Origin: Streptomyces oryzae
Lineage (GTDB): Bacteria; Actinomycetota; Actinomycetes; Streptomycetales; Streptomycetaceae
Direction of reading: 5' to 3'
Length of the DNA stretch: 54,590 bases
Assembly (NCBI RefSeq): GCF_017676365.1
Contig: NZ_JADKMA010000022.1
Location: 1-54,590, forward strand
The notes below the pieces were generated by a model that made no database searches, had not been told where the DNA came from, and saw only the letters and a program-made list of their open reading frames with translations. Each line of letters begins with the position of its first letter. Position 1 is the first letter of the stretch. This document shows, piece after piece, positions 19,114-27,822 of this stretch. The translations under genes and the position numbers were made by a program.

Positions 19114-20373
19114 ATGAACAAGAGAGCAGCGGCGGCCGGTGCCGCAGTGCTCGCCATGGCACTTGGCGTCACCGCCTGTGGCGGAGACAGCGGTGACTCC
19201 GGGGACAAGAACACCATCAAACTGGTGGCCGCCGACTACGGCGACAAGAAGTCCAACGCCTCCAAGATCTACTGGGACGCGGTCGCCAAGGACTTCGAGA
19301 AGAAGCACAAGGACATCAAGGTCGACGTCCAGGTCATCAACTGGAACGACATCGACAAGCAGGTCAAGACGATGATCCAGAGCGGAAACGTTCCGGACCT
19401 GCTGCAGACCGGCGGCTACGCCGACAAGGTCGCCGACGACCTGCTCTACAAGGCCGACGACGTTCTCTCGCCCAAGACGAAGAAGAACCTCATCCCGTCG
19501 TTCGCCAAGGCCGGCGAGGTGGACGGCACCCAGTACGGCATCCCGTGGGTCTCCTCCTCCCGCGTGCTCTTCTACAACAAGAAGGTCTTCAAGAAGGCGG
19601 GCATCAAGAACCCCCCGAAGACCTGGGACGAGCTGGCCGACGCCGCGAAGAAGATCAAGGACTCCAAGGCCGCCGACACCCCCTACGCGCTGCCCCTCGG
19701 CCCCGAGGAGGCGCAGGGCGAGACCATGATGTGGGAGCTCGGCAACGGCGGCGGCTACACCGACAGCAGCGGCAAGTACACCATCGACAGCAAGAAGAAC
19801 GTCGAGACCTTCAAGTGGCTCCAGGACAAGCTGGTCAAGCCCGGTCTGACCTACTCCAACCCGGCCACCACCGACCGCAAGACCGCCTTCGCGGACTTCG
19901 CAGCCGGCAAGGTCGGCATGCTCAACGGTCACCCGAGCCTGGTCCAGATGGCCAAGGACGGCAAGGTCGACTACGGCGTCACCTCCATCCCGGGCAAGGA
20001 GGGCCCGCTGAAGTCCACGCTCGGCGTCGCCGACTGGATGATGGCCTTCAAGGACGGCGGCAAGCAGAAGCAGATCAAGACCTTCCTCGACTTCGTGTAC
20101 TCGAAGAAGATGCTGAAGTTCGATGAGATGTACAACTTCCCGCCGGTCACCCAGGACGCGCTCAAGACGATGCAGTCCAACGGCAAGCACGACGACCTGA
20201 AGCCCTTCTTCGACGAGCTGCAGAACGCGAAGTTCTACCCGCTGGGCGACCCCTCCTGGGACGTCGTCTCCGCCGAGATCAAGAAGACCGGCGGCAAGGC
20301 GGCCAAGGAGGACCCGAAGAAGGTCCTCGGCGACCTGCAGAAGAAGGCGGAAGAGGCGGCCGCCAACAAGTAG
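19114..20373 (+). CDS. sugar-binding lipoprotein of second importer
   Basis: 419 aa, family-1 extracellular solute-binding protein. The ATG at 19114 is preferred to the TTG at 19105 because GAAGGG lies about 9 bases before it. A Sec signal ends in the lipobox VTAC (LGVTACGGDSGDSG). Mature features: FEKKHKDIKVDVQVINWNDI, GNVPDLLQTGGYADK, YGIPWVSSSRVLFYNKKVF and KNPPKTWDELADAAKKI, typical of the maltose/chitobiose group. The substrate is unknown; the DasR-box-like site and the neighbouring NgcEFG-like operon suggest an aminosugar or related oligosaccharide. Not part of the S. coelicolor gene order as I remember it, so possibly an insertion between ngcG and the ROK gene. Confidence 0.82.
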   Translation: MNKRAAAAGAAVLAMALGVTACGGDSGDSGDKNTIKLVAADYGDKKSNASKIYWDAVAKDFEKKHKDIKVDVQVINWNDIDKQVKTMIQSGNVPDLLQTGGYADKVADDLLYKADDVLSPKTKKNLIPSFAKAGEVDGTQYGIPWVSSSRVLFYNKKVFKKAGIKNPPKTWDELADAAKKIKDSKAADTPYALPLGPEEAQGETMMWELGNGGGYTDSSGKYTIDSKKNVETFKWLQDKLVKPGLTYSNPATTDRKTAFADFAAGKVGMLNGHPSLVQMAKDGKVDYGVTSIPGKEGPLKSTLGVADWMMAFKDGGKQKQIKTFLDFVYSKKMLKFDEMYNFPPVTQDALKTMQSNGKHDDLKPFFDELQNAKFYPLGDPSWDVVSAEIKKTGGKAAKEDPKKVLGDLQKKAEEAAANK

Positions 20374-20391
20374 GCCCCGTATCGGTCGCGT

Positions 20392-20463
20392 CCGCCGCCG
20401 GGCCCTCCCGCAGCCTCCGGCCCGGAGGTGCTCCCGGATCCTTCAGGGAGGGCTCGGCGGCGG
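20392..20463 (+). promoter_or_regulatory. long nested hairpin between binding-protein and permease genes
   Basis: CCGCCGCCGGGCCCTCCC at 20392-20409 pairs with 20446-20463 (17 of 18 positions), enclosing an inner CCTCC/GGAGG stem (20414-20428). It sits in the 148-base gap after the binding-protein gene. Such intercistronic structures commonly stabilise the upstream message or partly terminate transcription, giving more binding protein than permease; that role is inferred. Confidence 0.6.
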
Positions 20464-20521
20464 CGCAACCGCACCATGCGGCTCGCGCCGCAAGCTTCAG
20501 CACGTATCGCAAGGAGTCCCC

Positions 20522-21424
20522 GTGTCATTGAAGGCCCCGCCGGTCCGCCGCTCGCGCGGCGGGCTGGCCCGGCTCGGCCCGCTTCCCTGGATCGCTCCCG
20601 TCGTCCTGCTCATTGCCGTTGTCGTCGTCTGGCCCGTCATCGAGCTGGTCAGGACCTCGTTCCTGAACATCAGCATCGCGGGGATCGTGCGGGGCCCGGC
20701 CGGCACCGACAAGTACAAGAAACTCTTCGACGAGACCGATTTCTCCCACGTCATCCTCTGGACCGCGCTGTGGACCGTGGTGGTCGTCGGCGTCACGATG
20801 GTCGTGTCGCTGGGCCTGGCCCAGCTGTTCAACCAGCGCTTCCCGGGCCGCCGGATCACCCGCTGGGCGCTTATCGCCCCCTGGGCCGCCTCGGTTCTGA
20901 TGACGGCCATCGGCTTCAAATGGATGCTCAACCAGACGGCCGGTGTCCTCAACACGGCGCTGATCGACCTCGGCATCATCGACAAGTCCAAGGACTGGCT
21001 CGGCTCGGCCGGCACCGCCTGGCCGTGGATGATGTTCGTGGCGGTCTTCGTCTCGCTGCCGTTCACCACCTACACCCTGCTGGCCGGGCTCCAGACGATC
21101 CCGGCGGACGTCTACGAGGCCGCGCGGATCGACGGCGCGGGCTCCTGGCAGACGTACCGGGGCATCACGCTGCCGCTGCTGCGGCCCGCGTTCCTCGTCG
21201 GTGTGGTCATCAACCTGATCAACGTCTTCAACTCGTTCCCGATCATCTGGGCGATGACGCAGGGCGGACCGGGCAGCGACACCGCGACGACCACGGTGTT
21301 CATGTACAAGCTCAAGGAGACGGACATCGGCGAGTCGGCGGCGATGTCGGTGGTCAACTTCCTGATGGTCGTCGTGCTCGTGCTGATCTTCCTGAAGGTC
21401 AGCCGGTGGAACGAGGAGGACTGA
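20522..21424 (+). CDS. sugar ABC transporter permease (MalF type)
   Basis: 300 aa from a GTG start with AAGGAG about 5 bases upstream. Six predicted helices, first LPWIAPVVLLIAVVVVWPVI; EAA loop VYEAARIDGAGSWQTYRGITLPLL. The stop and the next start share one base (TGATG), so the two permeases are translationally coupled. No ATPase gene is in the operon. Confidence 0.86.
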   Translation: MSLKAPPVRRSRGGLARLGPLPWIAPVVLLIAVVVVWPVIELVRTSFLNISIAGIVRGPAGTDKYKKLFDETDFSHVILWTALWTVVVVGVTMVVSLGLAQLFNQRFPGRRITRWALIAPWAASVLMTAIGFKWMLNQTAGVLNTALIDLGIIDKSKDWLGSAGTAWPWMMFVAVFVSLPFTTYTLLAGLQTIPADVYEAARIDGAGSWQTYRGITLPLLRPAFLVGVVINLINVFNSFPIIWAMTQGGPGSDTATTTVFMYKLKETDIGESAAMSVVNFLMVVVLVLIFLKVSRWNEED

Positions 21425-22347
21425 TGGCGACCGCAACACAGACCGCCGGATCCGGCTCGGAACCCGGACCCGGGACCGTCAAGACAGCCCCCACGGGCCC
21501 CGTCAAGCGCTCCGTACGGCCGCCGAAGCGCACCTTCCGGCCGCGCACGCTGGTGATCACCGCTGTCGCCTGGCTGCTCGCGGCGCTCTTTCTCGCGCCG
21601 TACCTGGAGATGATCGTCACCGCGCTGCGGCCGGCCGACGAGCTGCGTGACCGCACCTATCTGCCGGACAAGCTGCACTGGTCCAACTTCATCGACGTCT
21701 GGAAGGAGTCCTCGCTCGGGGACAACCTCCAGGTGACGCTGCTGATCTCGGGCGGTGCCACGGTGCTGGTGCTGCTCGTCTCGCTGCCGGCCGCGTACTA
21801 CACGGCGCGGATGCGCTTCAAGGGACGCAAGTGGTTCCTGCTGCTGGTGCTGGTCACCCAGATGTTCCAGCCGACCGCGCTGCTGGTGGGCCTGTACCGG
21901 GAGTTCCACCAGCTGGAGATGCTCAACTCGGTCTGGACGCTGATCCTGACCAACGCCGCGTTCAACCTCGCCTTCGCCGTATGGATCCTGACCGCCTACA
22001 TCGGGTCGATCCCCGCCGAGCTGGAGGAGGCCGCGATGGTGGACGGCACCAGCAGGTTCGGGGCGATGATCAAGGTGACGCTGCCGCTGGCGCTGCCCGG
22101 TGTCGTCACCGCGGTGATCTTCACCTTCATCTCGTCCTGGAACGAGTTCGTGATGGGGCTGACCCTCTCGACCGAGCCGGACAAGCAGCCGCTGACGGTG
22201 GGGATCAACAACTTCATCGGCGCCTACACGGTGCAGTGGAACTACCTGTTCGCCGCGTCCGTTGTCGCCATCGTGCCGGTGATCGTCCTGTTCGCCTTCA
22301 TCGAGCGGCATGTGGTCTCCGGACTGACGGCGGGCTCCGTCAAGTGA
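21424..22347 (+). CDS. sugar ABC transporter permease (MalG type)
   Basis: 307 aa. A polar N-terminus of about 40 residues, then helices starting at LVITAVAWLLAALFLAPYL; EAA loop LEEAAMVDGTSRFGAMIKVTLPLALPG; C-terminus RHVVSGLTAGSVK as is usual for MalG-type subunits. Overlaps the preceding permease by one base. Likely heterodimer partner of it, energised by a shared ATPase (MsiK in Streptomyces, known for several such importers). Confidence 0.86.
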   Translation: MATATQTAGSGSEPGPGTVKTAPTGPVKRSVRPPKRTFRPRTLVITAVAWLLAALFLAPYLEMIVTALRPADELRDRTYLPDKLHWSNFIDVWKESSLGDNLQVTLLISGGATVLVLLVSLPAAYYTARMRFKGRKWFLLLVLVTQMFQPTALLVGLYREFHQLEMLNSVWTLILTNAAFNLAFAVWILTAYIGSIPAELEEAAMVDGTSRFGAMIKVTLPLALPGVVTAVIFTFISSWNEFVMGLTLSTEPDKQPLTVGINNFIGAYTVQWNYLFAASVVAIVPVIVLFAFIERHVVSGLTAGSVK

Positions 22348-22363
22348 TGTGAGCGCAACGCCC

Positions 22364-22398
22364 CGCTGGGTCCCCGGCCACCGGCCGGGGACCCAGCG
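22364..22398 (+). terminator. terminator of the second importer operon
   Basis: A perfect 16-bp stem, CGCTGGGTCCCCGGCC, loop ACC, then its complement, 17 bases after the last permease stop. It separates this operon from the ROK gene. Confidence 0.85.
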
Positions 22399-22536
22399 CG
22401 TCCGCCCTGCTCCGCTCCGTATGATGTGCCACAAATGAGCGCCAGCCGGTCCCAGCCGAGCTCAAAGGGCTTGACGGGAAGAACCGCCGGGGCTCTGCTT
22501 AGGGTTCAGATGTTGGAGACAAACGGGGAGTGAACA

Positions 22537-23727
22537 GTGGTGGAGACTCCTGGGTCGCAGTCCTCGCTGCACCGGGCAAACCTGGAGCGCGTCGTGCGGG
22601 CCGTCCGCATGGCCGGTTCGCTCACCCAGGCAGAGATCGCCCGGACCACCGGGCTGTCCGCCGCGACCGTCTCCAACATCGTCCGTGAGCTCAAGGACGC
22701 CGGAACCGTCGAGGTCACCCCCACCTCCTCCGGCGGTCGCCGGGCCCGCGCCGTCTCGCTGAGCGCCGACGCCGGGATCGTCGTCGGCGTCGATTTCGGC
22801 CACTCCCACCTGCGGGTCGCCGTCGGCAACCTGGCGCACACGGTGCTGGCCGAGGATGCCGAGCCCATCGATGTGGACGCCTCGGCCGACCAGGGCTTCG
22901 ACCGCGCCGAGCAGCTGGTGCGGCGGCTGGTGGGGGAGAGCGGCATCAGCCCGGCGAAGGTGATCGGCATCGGGCTGGGCGTGCCGGGCCCCATCGATAT
23001 CGAAACCGGAGTGCTGGGCTCCACCGCCATCCTGCCGGGCTGGGTCGGCACCAATCCGCGTGACGAGCTCGCCGCCAGGATGGGTGTCCCGGTCTATGTG
23101 GACAACGATGCCAACCTCGGTGCGCTCGGCGAGCAGGTCTGGGGAGCCGGACACGGCGCCCGGGACCTGGCCTACATCAAGGTCGCCAGCGGCGTCGGTG
23201 CCGGGCTGGTGATCAACGGCCAGATCTACCGCGGCCCGGGCGGCACCGCCGGGGAGATCGGCCACATCACGCTGGACGAGTCGGGTCCGGTCTGCCGCTG
23301 CGGCAACCGCGGCTGCCTGGAGACGTTCACCGCTGCCCGCTATGTGCTGCCGCTGCTGCACTCCAGCCACGGCACGGATCTGACCATGGCCCGCGTGGTA
23401 CGGCTGGCGGCCGAAGGCGACCCCGGCTGCCGGCGCGTCGTCGCCGACATCGGCCGGCACATCGGCAGCGGCGTCGCCAGCCTGTGCAACCTGCTCAACC
23501 CTTCGCGGGTCGTGCTGGGCGGCGACCTCGCCGAGGCCGGGGATCTGGTGCTGGGGCCGGTGCGGGATTCGGTGGCGCGGTACGCCATCCCCAGCGCGGC
23601 TCGCCGGCTGAAGGTGCTGCCCGGCGAACTCGACAGCCGTGCCGAGGTGTTGGGGGCGCTGGCGCTGGTGCTCGACGAGATGGGGGACGCCGCGTTGGTG
23701 GACGCCGCGGCGTCTGCTGTCGCCTAG
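22537..23727 (+). CDS. rok7B7: ROK-family transcriptional regulator (Rok7B7-like)
   Basis: 396 aa from GTG with GGGGAG upstream. N-terminal winged helix-turn-helix (SLTQAEIARTTGLSAATVSNIVREL, about 26-52), then a sugar-kinase-like ROK fold: VGVDFGHSHLRVAVG, IGLGVPGPID, VDNDANLGALGE and the zinc signature GEIGHITLDESGPVCRCGNRGCLE. Position between sugar importers and xylFGH equals that of SCO6008 (rok7B7), a regulator of carbon catabolite repression, xylose transport and antibiotic onset in S. coelicolor. Its effector is not obvious from sequence. A weak -35-like TTGACG at 22473 precedes it. Confidence 0.82.
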   Translation: MVETPGSQSSLHRANLERVVRAVRMAGSLTQAEIARTTGLSAATVSNIVRELKDAGTVEVTPTSSGGRRARAVSLSADAGIVVGVDFGHSHLRVAVGNLAHTVLAEDAEPIDVDASADQGFDRAEQLVRRLVGESGISPAKVIGIGLGVPGPIDIETGVLGSTAILPGWVGTNPRDELAARMGVPVYVDNDANLGALGEQVWGAGHGARDLAYIKVASGVGAGLVINGQIYRGPGGTAGEIGHITLDESGPVCRCGNRGCLETFTAARYVLPLLHSSHGTDLTMARVVRLAAEGDPGCRRVVADIGRHIGSGVASLCNLLNPSRVVLGGDLAEAGDLVLGPVRDSVARYAIPSAARRLKVLPGELDSRAEVLGALALVLDEMGDAALVDAAASAVA

Positions 23728-24197
23728 CTGCGTTGGGTGCCCCGCCGTAGGGGTCGGCGCCGTTGCCGGGTGCGGCGCCGTTGTGGTTGGTGGGGGTACC
23801 CCCTGCTCGGAGAGCTTGGGGGAGCAGTTCCCCGCGCCCCTGAATTGCTCCCCGCAAGCTCGGGCAGTCTGCGCCAGGGGCGCAGGGTGGGCAAGCGCAG
23901 CCTCCATGCGGGGCAAGCTGAGACCCGCCGTTGCGCGCTTGCTTCGCTGCCGGGTGCGGCGCCGTCGTGGTCGCTCGCGCAGTTCCCCGCGCCCCTTGAT
24001 CGTTGCGCCGCGAAGCCTGGGCAGTCCCTCCCCGCGCCCCTGACGGGGCGCTCTCGGGGTGCCATGGGTTTCGGTCTTCAACGGATGGCATCGTTGTCAT
24101 CTCGTTAAGGATTTGCTTATTGACCGCTGAGTCAGCTCGGAGTTGACTTCCCGCTACCTCGGCCGCAACGCCGCGGCCCCGTCAGGGAGGTCTCTCA
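23728..24197. repeat. 470-base gap with GC-rich intergenic repeats
   Basis: No gene. Three copies of the sequence GCAGTTCCCCGCGCCCCT(GA) lie at 23824-23843, 23979-23996 and, with a small insertion, 24021-24043. Two copies of a companion block CGGGTGCGGCGCCGT precede them (around 23768 and 23951). The same motif recurs at 29850, 46068 and 47903 in this window. The final 110 bases (24085-24197) are AT-richer and form the promoter region of the XylF-like gene, with GGGAGGT before its start. Confidence 0.7.
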
Positions 24198-25310
24198 ATG
24201 CACGCAGCGCTGCGCGGCATCGTCCTCGGCACCGTCACACTCTCGCTCGCCCTCACCACGGCCGCCTGTGGCAGTGCCGACCAGGCGGACGGCAAGGACA
24301 GCGGCAAGTCCAAGAAGGGACCGCTGACCATCGGGCTGCTGCTGCCCGAGAACCAGACGGCGCGCTACGAGCGCTTCGACAAGCCGCTGATGGAGAAGAA
24401 GCTCAAGGAACTGGCCGGCAAGGACACCAAGATCCTCTACGCCAACGCCAAGCAGGACGCCAACGTCCAGCAGCAGCAGGTCGACACGATGATCGCCAAG
24501 AAGGTCGACGTGCTGATCCTCGACGCCGTGGACGCCAAGTCCGTCTCCAGCTCGGTCAAGAAGGCCGACGACCGAGACATCCCCGTCGTGGCCTACGACC
24601 GCCTCGCCGAGGGCCCGATCAAGGCGTACACCTCGGTCGACAACCCGCGCGTCGGCCGGCTCCAGGCCAAGTCCCTCCTCGACGAGCTGGGCGACAAGGC
24701 CGACAAGGGCAAGATCGTCATGATGAACGGCTCCGTCACCGACCCCAACGCCAAGATGTACAAGGACGGCGCCCACTCCGTGCTCGACGGCAAGGTGAAG
24801 GTCGGCAAGGAGTACGACACCAAGGAGTGGAAGCCGGAGAACGCCAACGAGAACATGAAGGGCGCCATCTCCTCGCTCGGCAAGAAGAACATCATCGGCG
24901 TCTACTCCGCCAACGACGGCATGGCGGGCGGCATCATCACCGCGCTCAAGCGCGCCGGCTTCGACAAGGACAAGCTGCCCCCGGTCACCGGCCAGGACGC
25001 CGAGCTCAACGCGGTGCAGCGGATTCTGGCGGGCGAGCAGTTCATGAGCGTCTACAAGCCGTACGTCCCCGAGACGTCGGCCGCGGCCGAGTTCGCCGTC
25101 GCGCTGGCCCGCGGCGAGTCGCTGGACAAGATCGCCTCCACCAAGACCGACAGCGAGTCCGCCAAGGACGTCCCGACGAAGATCGTCACGCCGCTGCCGC
25201 TGGTCAAGGAGGACATCAAGAAGTACGTCGGCAAGTCCGGCTTCTTCACTGCCAAGGAGATCTGCACCGCCAAGTTCAAGAAGGCGTGCGCCGAGGCGGG
25301 CATCAAGTAA
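24198..25310 (+). CDS. xylF: XylF-type sugar-binding lipoprotein
   Basis: 370 aa, periplasmic-binding-protein type I fold. Signal peptide with lipobox TTAAC; ATG preceded by GGGAGGT. Motifs: IGLLLPENQTARYERFDKPL, NVQQQQVDTMIAKKVDVLIL, IPVVAYDRLAEG, YTSVDNPRVGRLQAKSLL, YSANDGMAGGIITAL and VTGQDAELNAVQRILAGEQ, all as in xylose-binding proteins of the RbsB/XylF class. First gene of a three-gene importer directly downstream of the ROK gene, as xylFGH is in S. coelicolor. Xylose as substrate is inferred from this synteny and similarity. Confidence 0.85.
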   Translation: MHAALRGIVLGTVTLSLALTTAACGSADQADGKDSGKSKKGPLTIGLLLPENQTARYERFDKPLMEKKLKELAGKDTKILYANAKQDANVQQQQVDTMIAKKVDVLILDAVDAKSVSSSVKKADDRDIPVVAYDRLAEGPIKAYTSVDNPRVGRLQAKSLLDELGDKADKGKIVMMNGSVTDPNAKMYKDGAHSVLDGKVKVGKEYDTKEWKPENANENMKGAISSLGKKNIIGVYSANDGMAGGIITALKRAGFDKDKLPPVTGQDAELNAVQRILAGEQFMSVYKPYVPETSAAAEFAVALARGESLDKIASTKTDSESAKDVPTKIVTPLPLVKEDIKKYVGKSGFFTAKEICTAKFKKACAEAGIK

Positions 25311-25331
25311 TCCGCGTAAGGAGTGATTCAC

Positions 25332-26129
25332 GTGTCCGCTACGCCCGTGCTGGCGTTGCGCGGGATCTCCAAGCGGTTCGGCGCCGTCCAGGCGCTCACG
25401 GACGTCGAGCTGGAGATCCACCCCGGAGAGGTCGTCGCGCTGGTCGGCGACAACGGTGCAGGGAAGTCCACCCTGGTCAAGGCCATCGCGGGCGTCGGCC
25501 CGGCCGACGAGGGCACTGTCGAATGGGACGGTGAGCCCGTCCGTATCGAGCGGCCGCACGACGCCCAGGAGCTGGGCATCGCGACCGTCTACCAGGACCT
25601 CGCGCTGTGCGACAACCTCGACGTCGTCGGCAACCTCTTCCTCGGCAACGAGATCAAGTCGCGCACCGTGCTGAACGAGGTGGAGATGGAGCGCCGCGCC
25701 CGCGAGCTGCTGTCCACCCTCTCCATCCGGATCCCCAGCGTCCGCGTACCGGTGGCGTCGCTCTCCGGCGGACAGCGGCAGACCGTCGCGATCGCCCGCT
25801 CGCTGCTCGGCGAGCCCCGCGTCGTCATCCTGGACGAGCCCACGGCGGCGCTCGGCGTCGAGCAGACCGCGCAGGTCCTCGACCTGGTCGAGCGGCTCCG
25901 CGAGCGGGAGCTCGGCGTGCTGCTGATCAGCCACAACATGGCCGACGTACGAGCCGTCAGCGACCGGGTCGCCGTACTGCGCCTCGGCCGCAACAACGGG
26001 ACCTTCACGGTGAGCGAGACCACCCAGGAGGAGATCGTCTCCGCGATCACCGGGGCGAGTGACAACGTCGTCACCCGCCGGAACGCCCGGACCGCAGACA
26101 ATGCGCGCACGACGGAGGTGCACAAGTGA
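25332..26129 (+). CDS. xylG: XylG-type sugar ABC transporter ATPase
   Basis: 265 aa. GTG 25332 is chosen over GTG 25323 because AAGGAG (25318-25323) is then 8 bases upstream. Walker A GDNGAGKST, signature LSGGQRQ, Walker B VVILDEPTAAL and switch ISHN are all present. E. coli XylG has two ABC modules in about 510 aa; this protein has one, as in single-module actinobacterial homologues, so the working transporter would need two copies. Overlaps the permease gene by four bases. Confidence 0.86.
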   Translation: MSATPVLALRGISKRFGAVQALTDVELEIHPGEVVALVGDNGAGKSTLVKAIAGVGPADEGTVEWDGEPVRIERPHDAQELGIATVYQDLALCDNLDVVGNLFLGNEIKSRTVLNEVEMERRARELLSTLSIRIPSVRVPVASLSGGQRQTVAIARSLLGEPRVVILDEPTAALGVEQTAQVLDLVERLRERELGVLLISHNMADVRAVSDRVAVLRLGRNNGTFTVSETTQEEIVSAITGASDNVVTRRNARTADNARTTEVHK

Positions 26130-27517
26130 CCACCGGCACCCCCACCGACGGCACCCCCGCTGACGACACGCCTGCCGACGACACGCCCGTGAACGTCTCC
26201 AAGGCCCCGAGCGAGGCGGGCGGCAGCGGGAGACCGGGGAGCGGGGCGGCGGAGAAGGGGGCCGCTGAGAACGGGACAGCGGCCCCGGACGCTTCCGTCG
26301 CCACCGTGGACCCCCGGCTGCTGGTGCGCCAGAAGGGCTTCGCCGGCTACCTGGAAGACCTGCTGCGCCGGCTGCGCACCGGCGAGCTGGGCTCCGTCCC
26401 GGTCATCGTCGGCCTGCTGGTCATCGGCGCGGTCTTCCAGCTCCAGGACTCCGCGTTCCTGAGCTCGAACAACCTCAGCGACCTGTTCGTGCAGAGCGCG
26501 GGCACCGGGCTGATCGCCGTCGGCATCGTCTTCGTCCTCATCCTCGGCGAGATCGATCTGTCGGTCGGCTCGGTCAGCGGGATGTCGGCCGCCGTGCTGG
26601 CGGTCCTCAACATCAACCACGGGATGAACGAGGTGCTGGCGGTTCTGCTGGCCCTCCTCACCGGTATGGCGGCCGGCGCCATACACGGCTTCTTCTTCGC
26701 CAGGATCGGCGTCCCGGCCTTCGTGGTCACCCTGGCGGGCCTGCTGGGCTGGAACGGTCTGATGCTCCAGATCCTCGGCCCCAGCGGCACCATCAACCTC
26801 GACGACGACGGGCTGGTGGCGCATCTCACCAACTACTACTTCGCCGACAAGGCGGCGGCCATGGGCCTGGCCACCGTCTGCGTCCTGGCCTTCCTCGGCT
26901 TCTCCCTGCTGGACCAGCGCCGCCGCAAGGCCGCCGACGTGCCCAGCCGCCCGCTCAGCGAGATTCTGCTGCGTACGGTGGTGCTGGCGGTACCCGCGTA
27001 TGTGGCAGCGGCCGTCTTCAACTCCTACAAGGGGCTGCCGCTGGCCGTGGTGATCTTCCTGGGCGTGGTCGTCATCGGCGACTTCGTGCTGCGCCGCACC
27101 AGCTACGGCCGCCAGGTCTTCGCCGTCGGCGGCAGCAGCGAGGCGGCGGGGCGTGCCGGCATCAATGTGCCCATGGTGCGGATCACCGTCTACGCCATCG
27201 CCGGGACGATGGCGGCCGTCGGCGGGTTGTTCTTCGCGTCACAGATCAACGCGGCCAACCAGTCCTCCGGCGCCGGCAGCCTGCTGATGAACTGCATCGC
27301 GGCGGCCGTCATCGGCGGCACCAGCCTCTTCGGCGGCCGCGGCAAGACCTGGTCGGCGCTGCTGGGTGCGCTGGTCATCCAGTCGATCAACTCAGGCATG
27401 GCCCTGCTGGGCACAGGGTCGGCCCTCCGCGACATGATCACCGGCGCGGTGCTGCTGGCGGCGGTCGTGATCGACTCGGTCTCCCGCCGGACCCAGAAGA
27501 CCGCTGGTCGAGCCTGA
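26126..27517 (+). CDS. xylH: XylH-type sugar ABC transporter permease
   Basis: 463 aa; GTG start overlapping the ATPase stop. About 90 N-terminal residues are cytoplasmic and low complexity, with a TP(T/A)D(G/D) repeat (TPTDGTPADDTPADDTPVN). Then 8-10 helices with family motifs GTGLIAVGIVFVLILGEIDLSVGS and AAVIGGTSLFGGRGKTWSALLG, matching RbsC/XylH permeases. Third gene of the importer; a terminator follows 63 bases later. Confidence 0.87.
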   Translation: MTTGTPTDGTPADDTPADDTPVNVSKAPSEAGGSGRPGSGAAEKGAAENGTAAPDASVATVDPRLLVRQKGFAGYLEDLLRRLRTGELGSVPVIVGLLVIGAVFQLQDSAFLSSNNLSDLFVQSAGTGLIAVGIVFVLILGEIDLSVGSVSGMSAAVLAVLNINHGMNEVLAVLLALLTGMAAGAIHGFFFARIGVPAFVVTLAGLLGWNGLMLQILGPSGTINLDDDGLVAHLTNYYFADKAAAMGLATVCVLAFLGFSLLDQRRRKAADVPSRPLSEILLRTVVLAVPAYVAAAVFNSYKGLPLAVVIFLGVVVIGDFVLRRTSYGRQVFAVGGSSEAAGRAGINVPMVRITVYAIAGTMAAVGGLFFASQINAANQSSGAGSLLMNCIAAAVIGGTSLFGGRGKTWSALLGALVIQSINSGMALLGTGSALRDMITGAVLLAAVVIDSVSRRTQKTAGRA

Positions 27518-27580
27518 TCCTTCCGGAACCGGGTCACTATCGAACGTACGTACTGTTCGACAGCGGCTCGGCCGGAACCC

Positions 27581-27617
27581 GAGGGGCGCCCCGTGCAATC
27601 TGCGCGGGGCGCCCCTC
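27581..27617 (+). terminator. terminator after xylFGH
   Basis: GAGGGGCGCCCCG at 27581-27593 pairs perfectly with 27605-27617; the stem extends inwards by three more pairs to a short AATCT loop. It ends the importer operon. The region onward to dxs (27618-27822) has no gene and contains a second hairpin. Confidence 0.85.
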
Positions 27618-27710
27618 GCATGCGTCCGGACGCCCCGGCAAGAACCCTGCATTCGTGTGAGTGAGATGGCACCGTCCGGTGAATCCGGGTGGAGGCGGAA
27701 CATTAGACTT

Positions 27711-27740
27711 TGGGGGCACCTCCCCCGGGTGGTGCCCCCA
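27711..27740 (+). promoter_or_regulatory. hairpin in the dxs leader
   Basis: TGGGGGCACC, 10-base loop TCCCCCGGGT, GGTGCCCCCA: a perfect 10-bp stem ending 82 bases before the dxs start and following a -10-like TAGACT at 27704. It resembles parts of the dispersed GC-rich intergenic repeat, so it may be repeat-derived rather than a dedicated attenuator. Confidence 0.4.
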
Positions 27741-27822
27741 GGCCGGAGGTTGGGGACGAATCGGCACGGCCCGAAACGACGGCTCGACAGCGTTCGATCA
27801 CGCTAGACGCAAGGAGGTACGG

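Noticed and set aside
27539..27559. TCGAAC...GTTCGA, possible LexA (SOS) box
   Set aside because: The arms are separated by 9 bases instead of the 4 expected for the actinobacterial LexA site, and there is no DNA-repair gene downstream.
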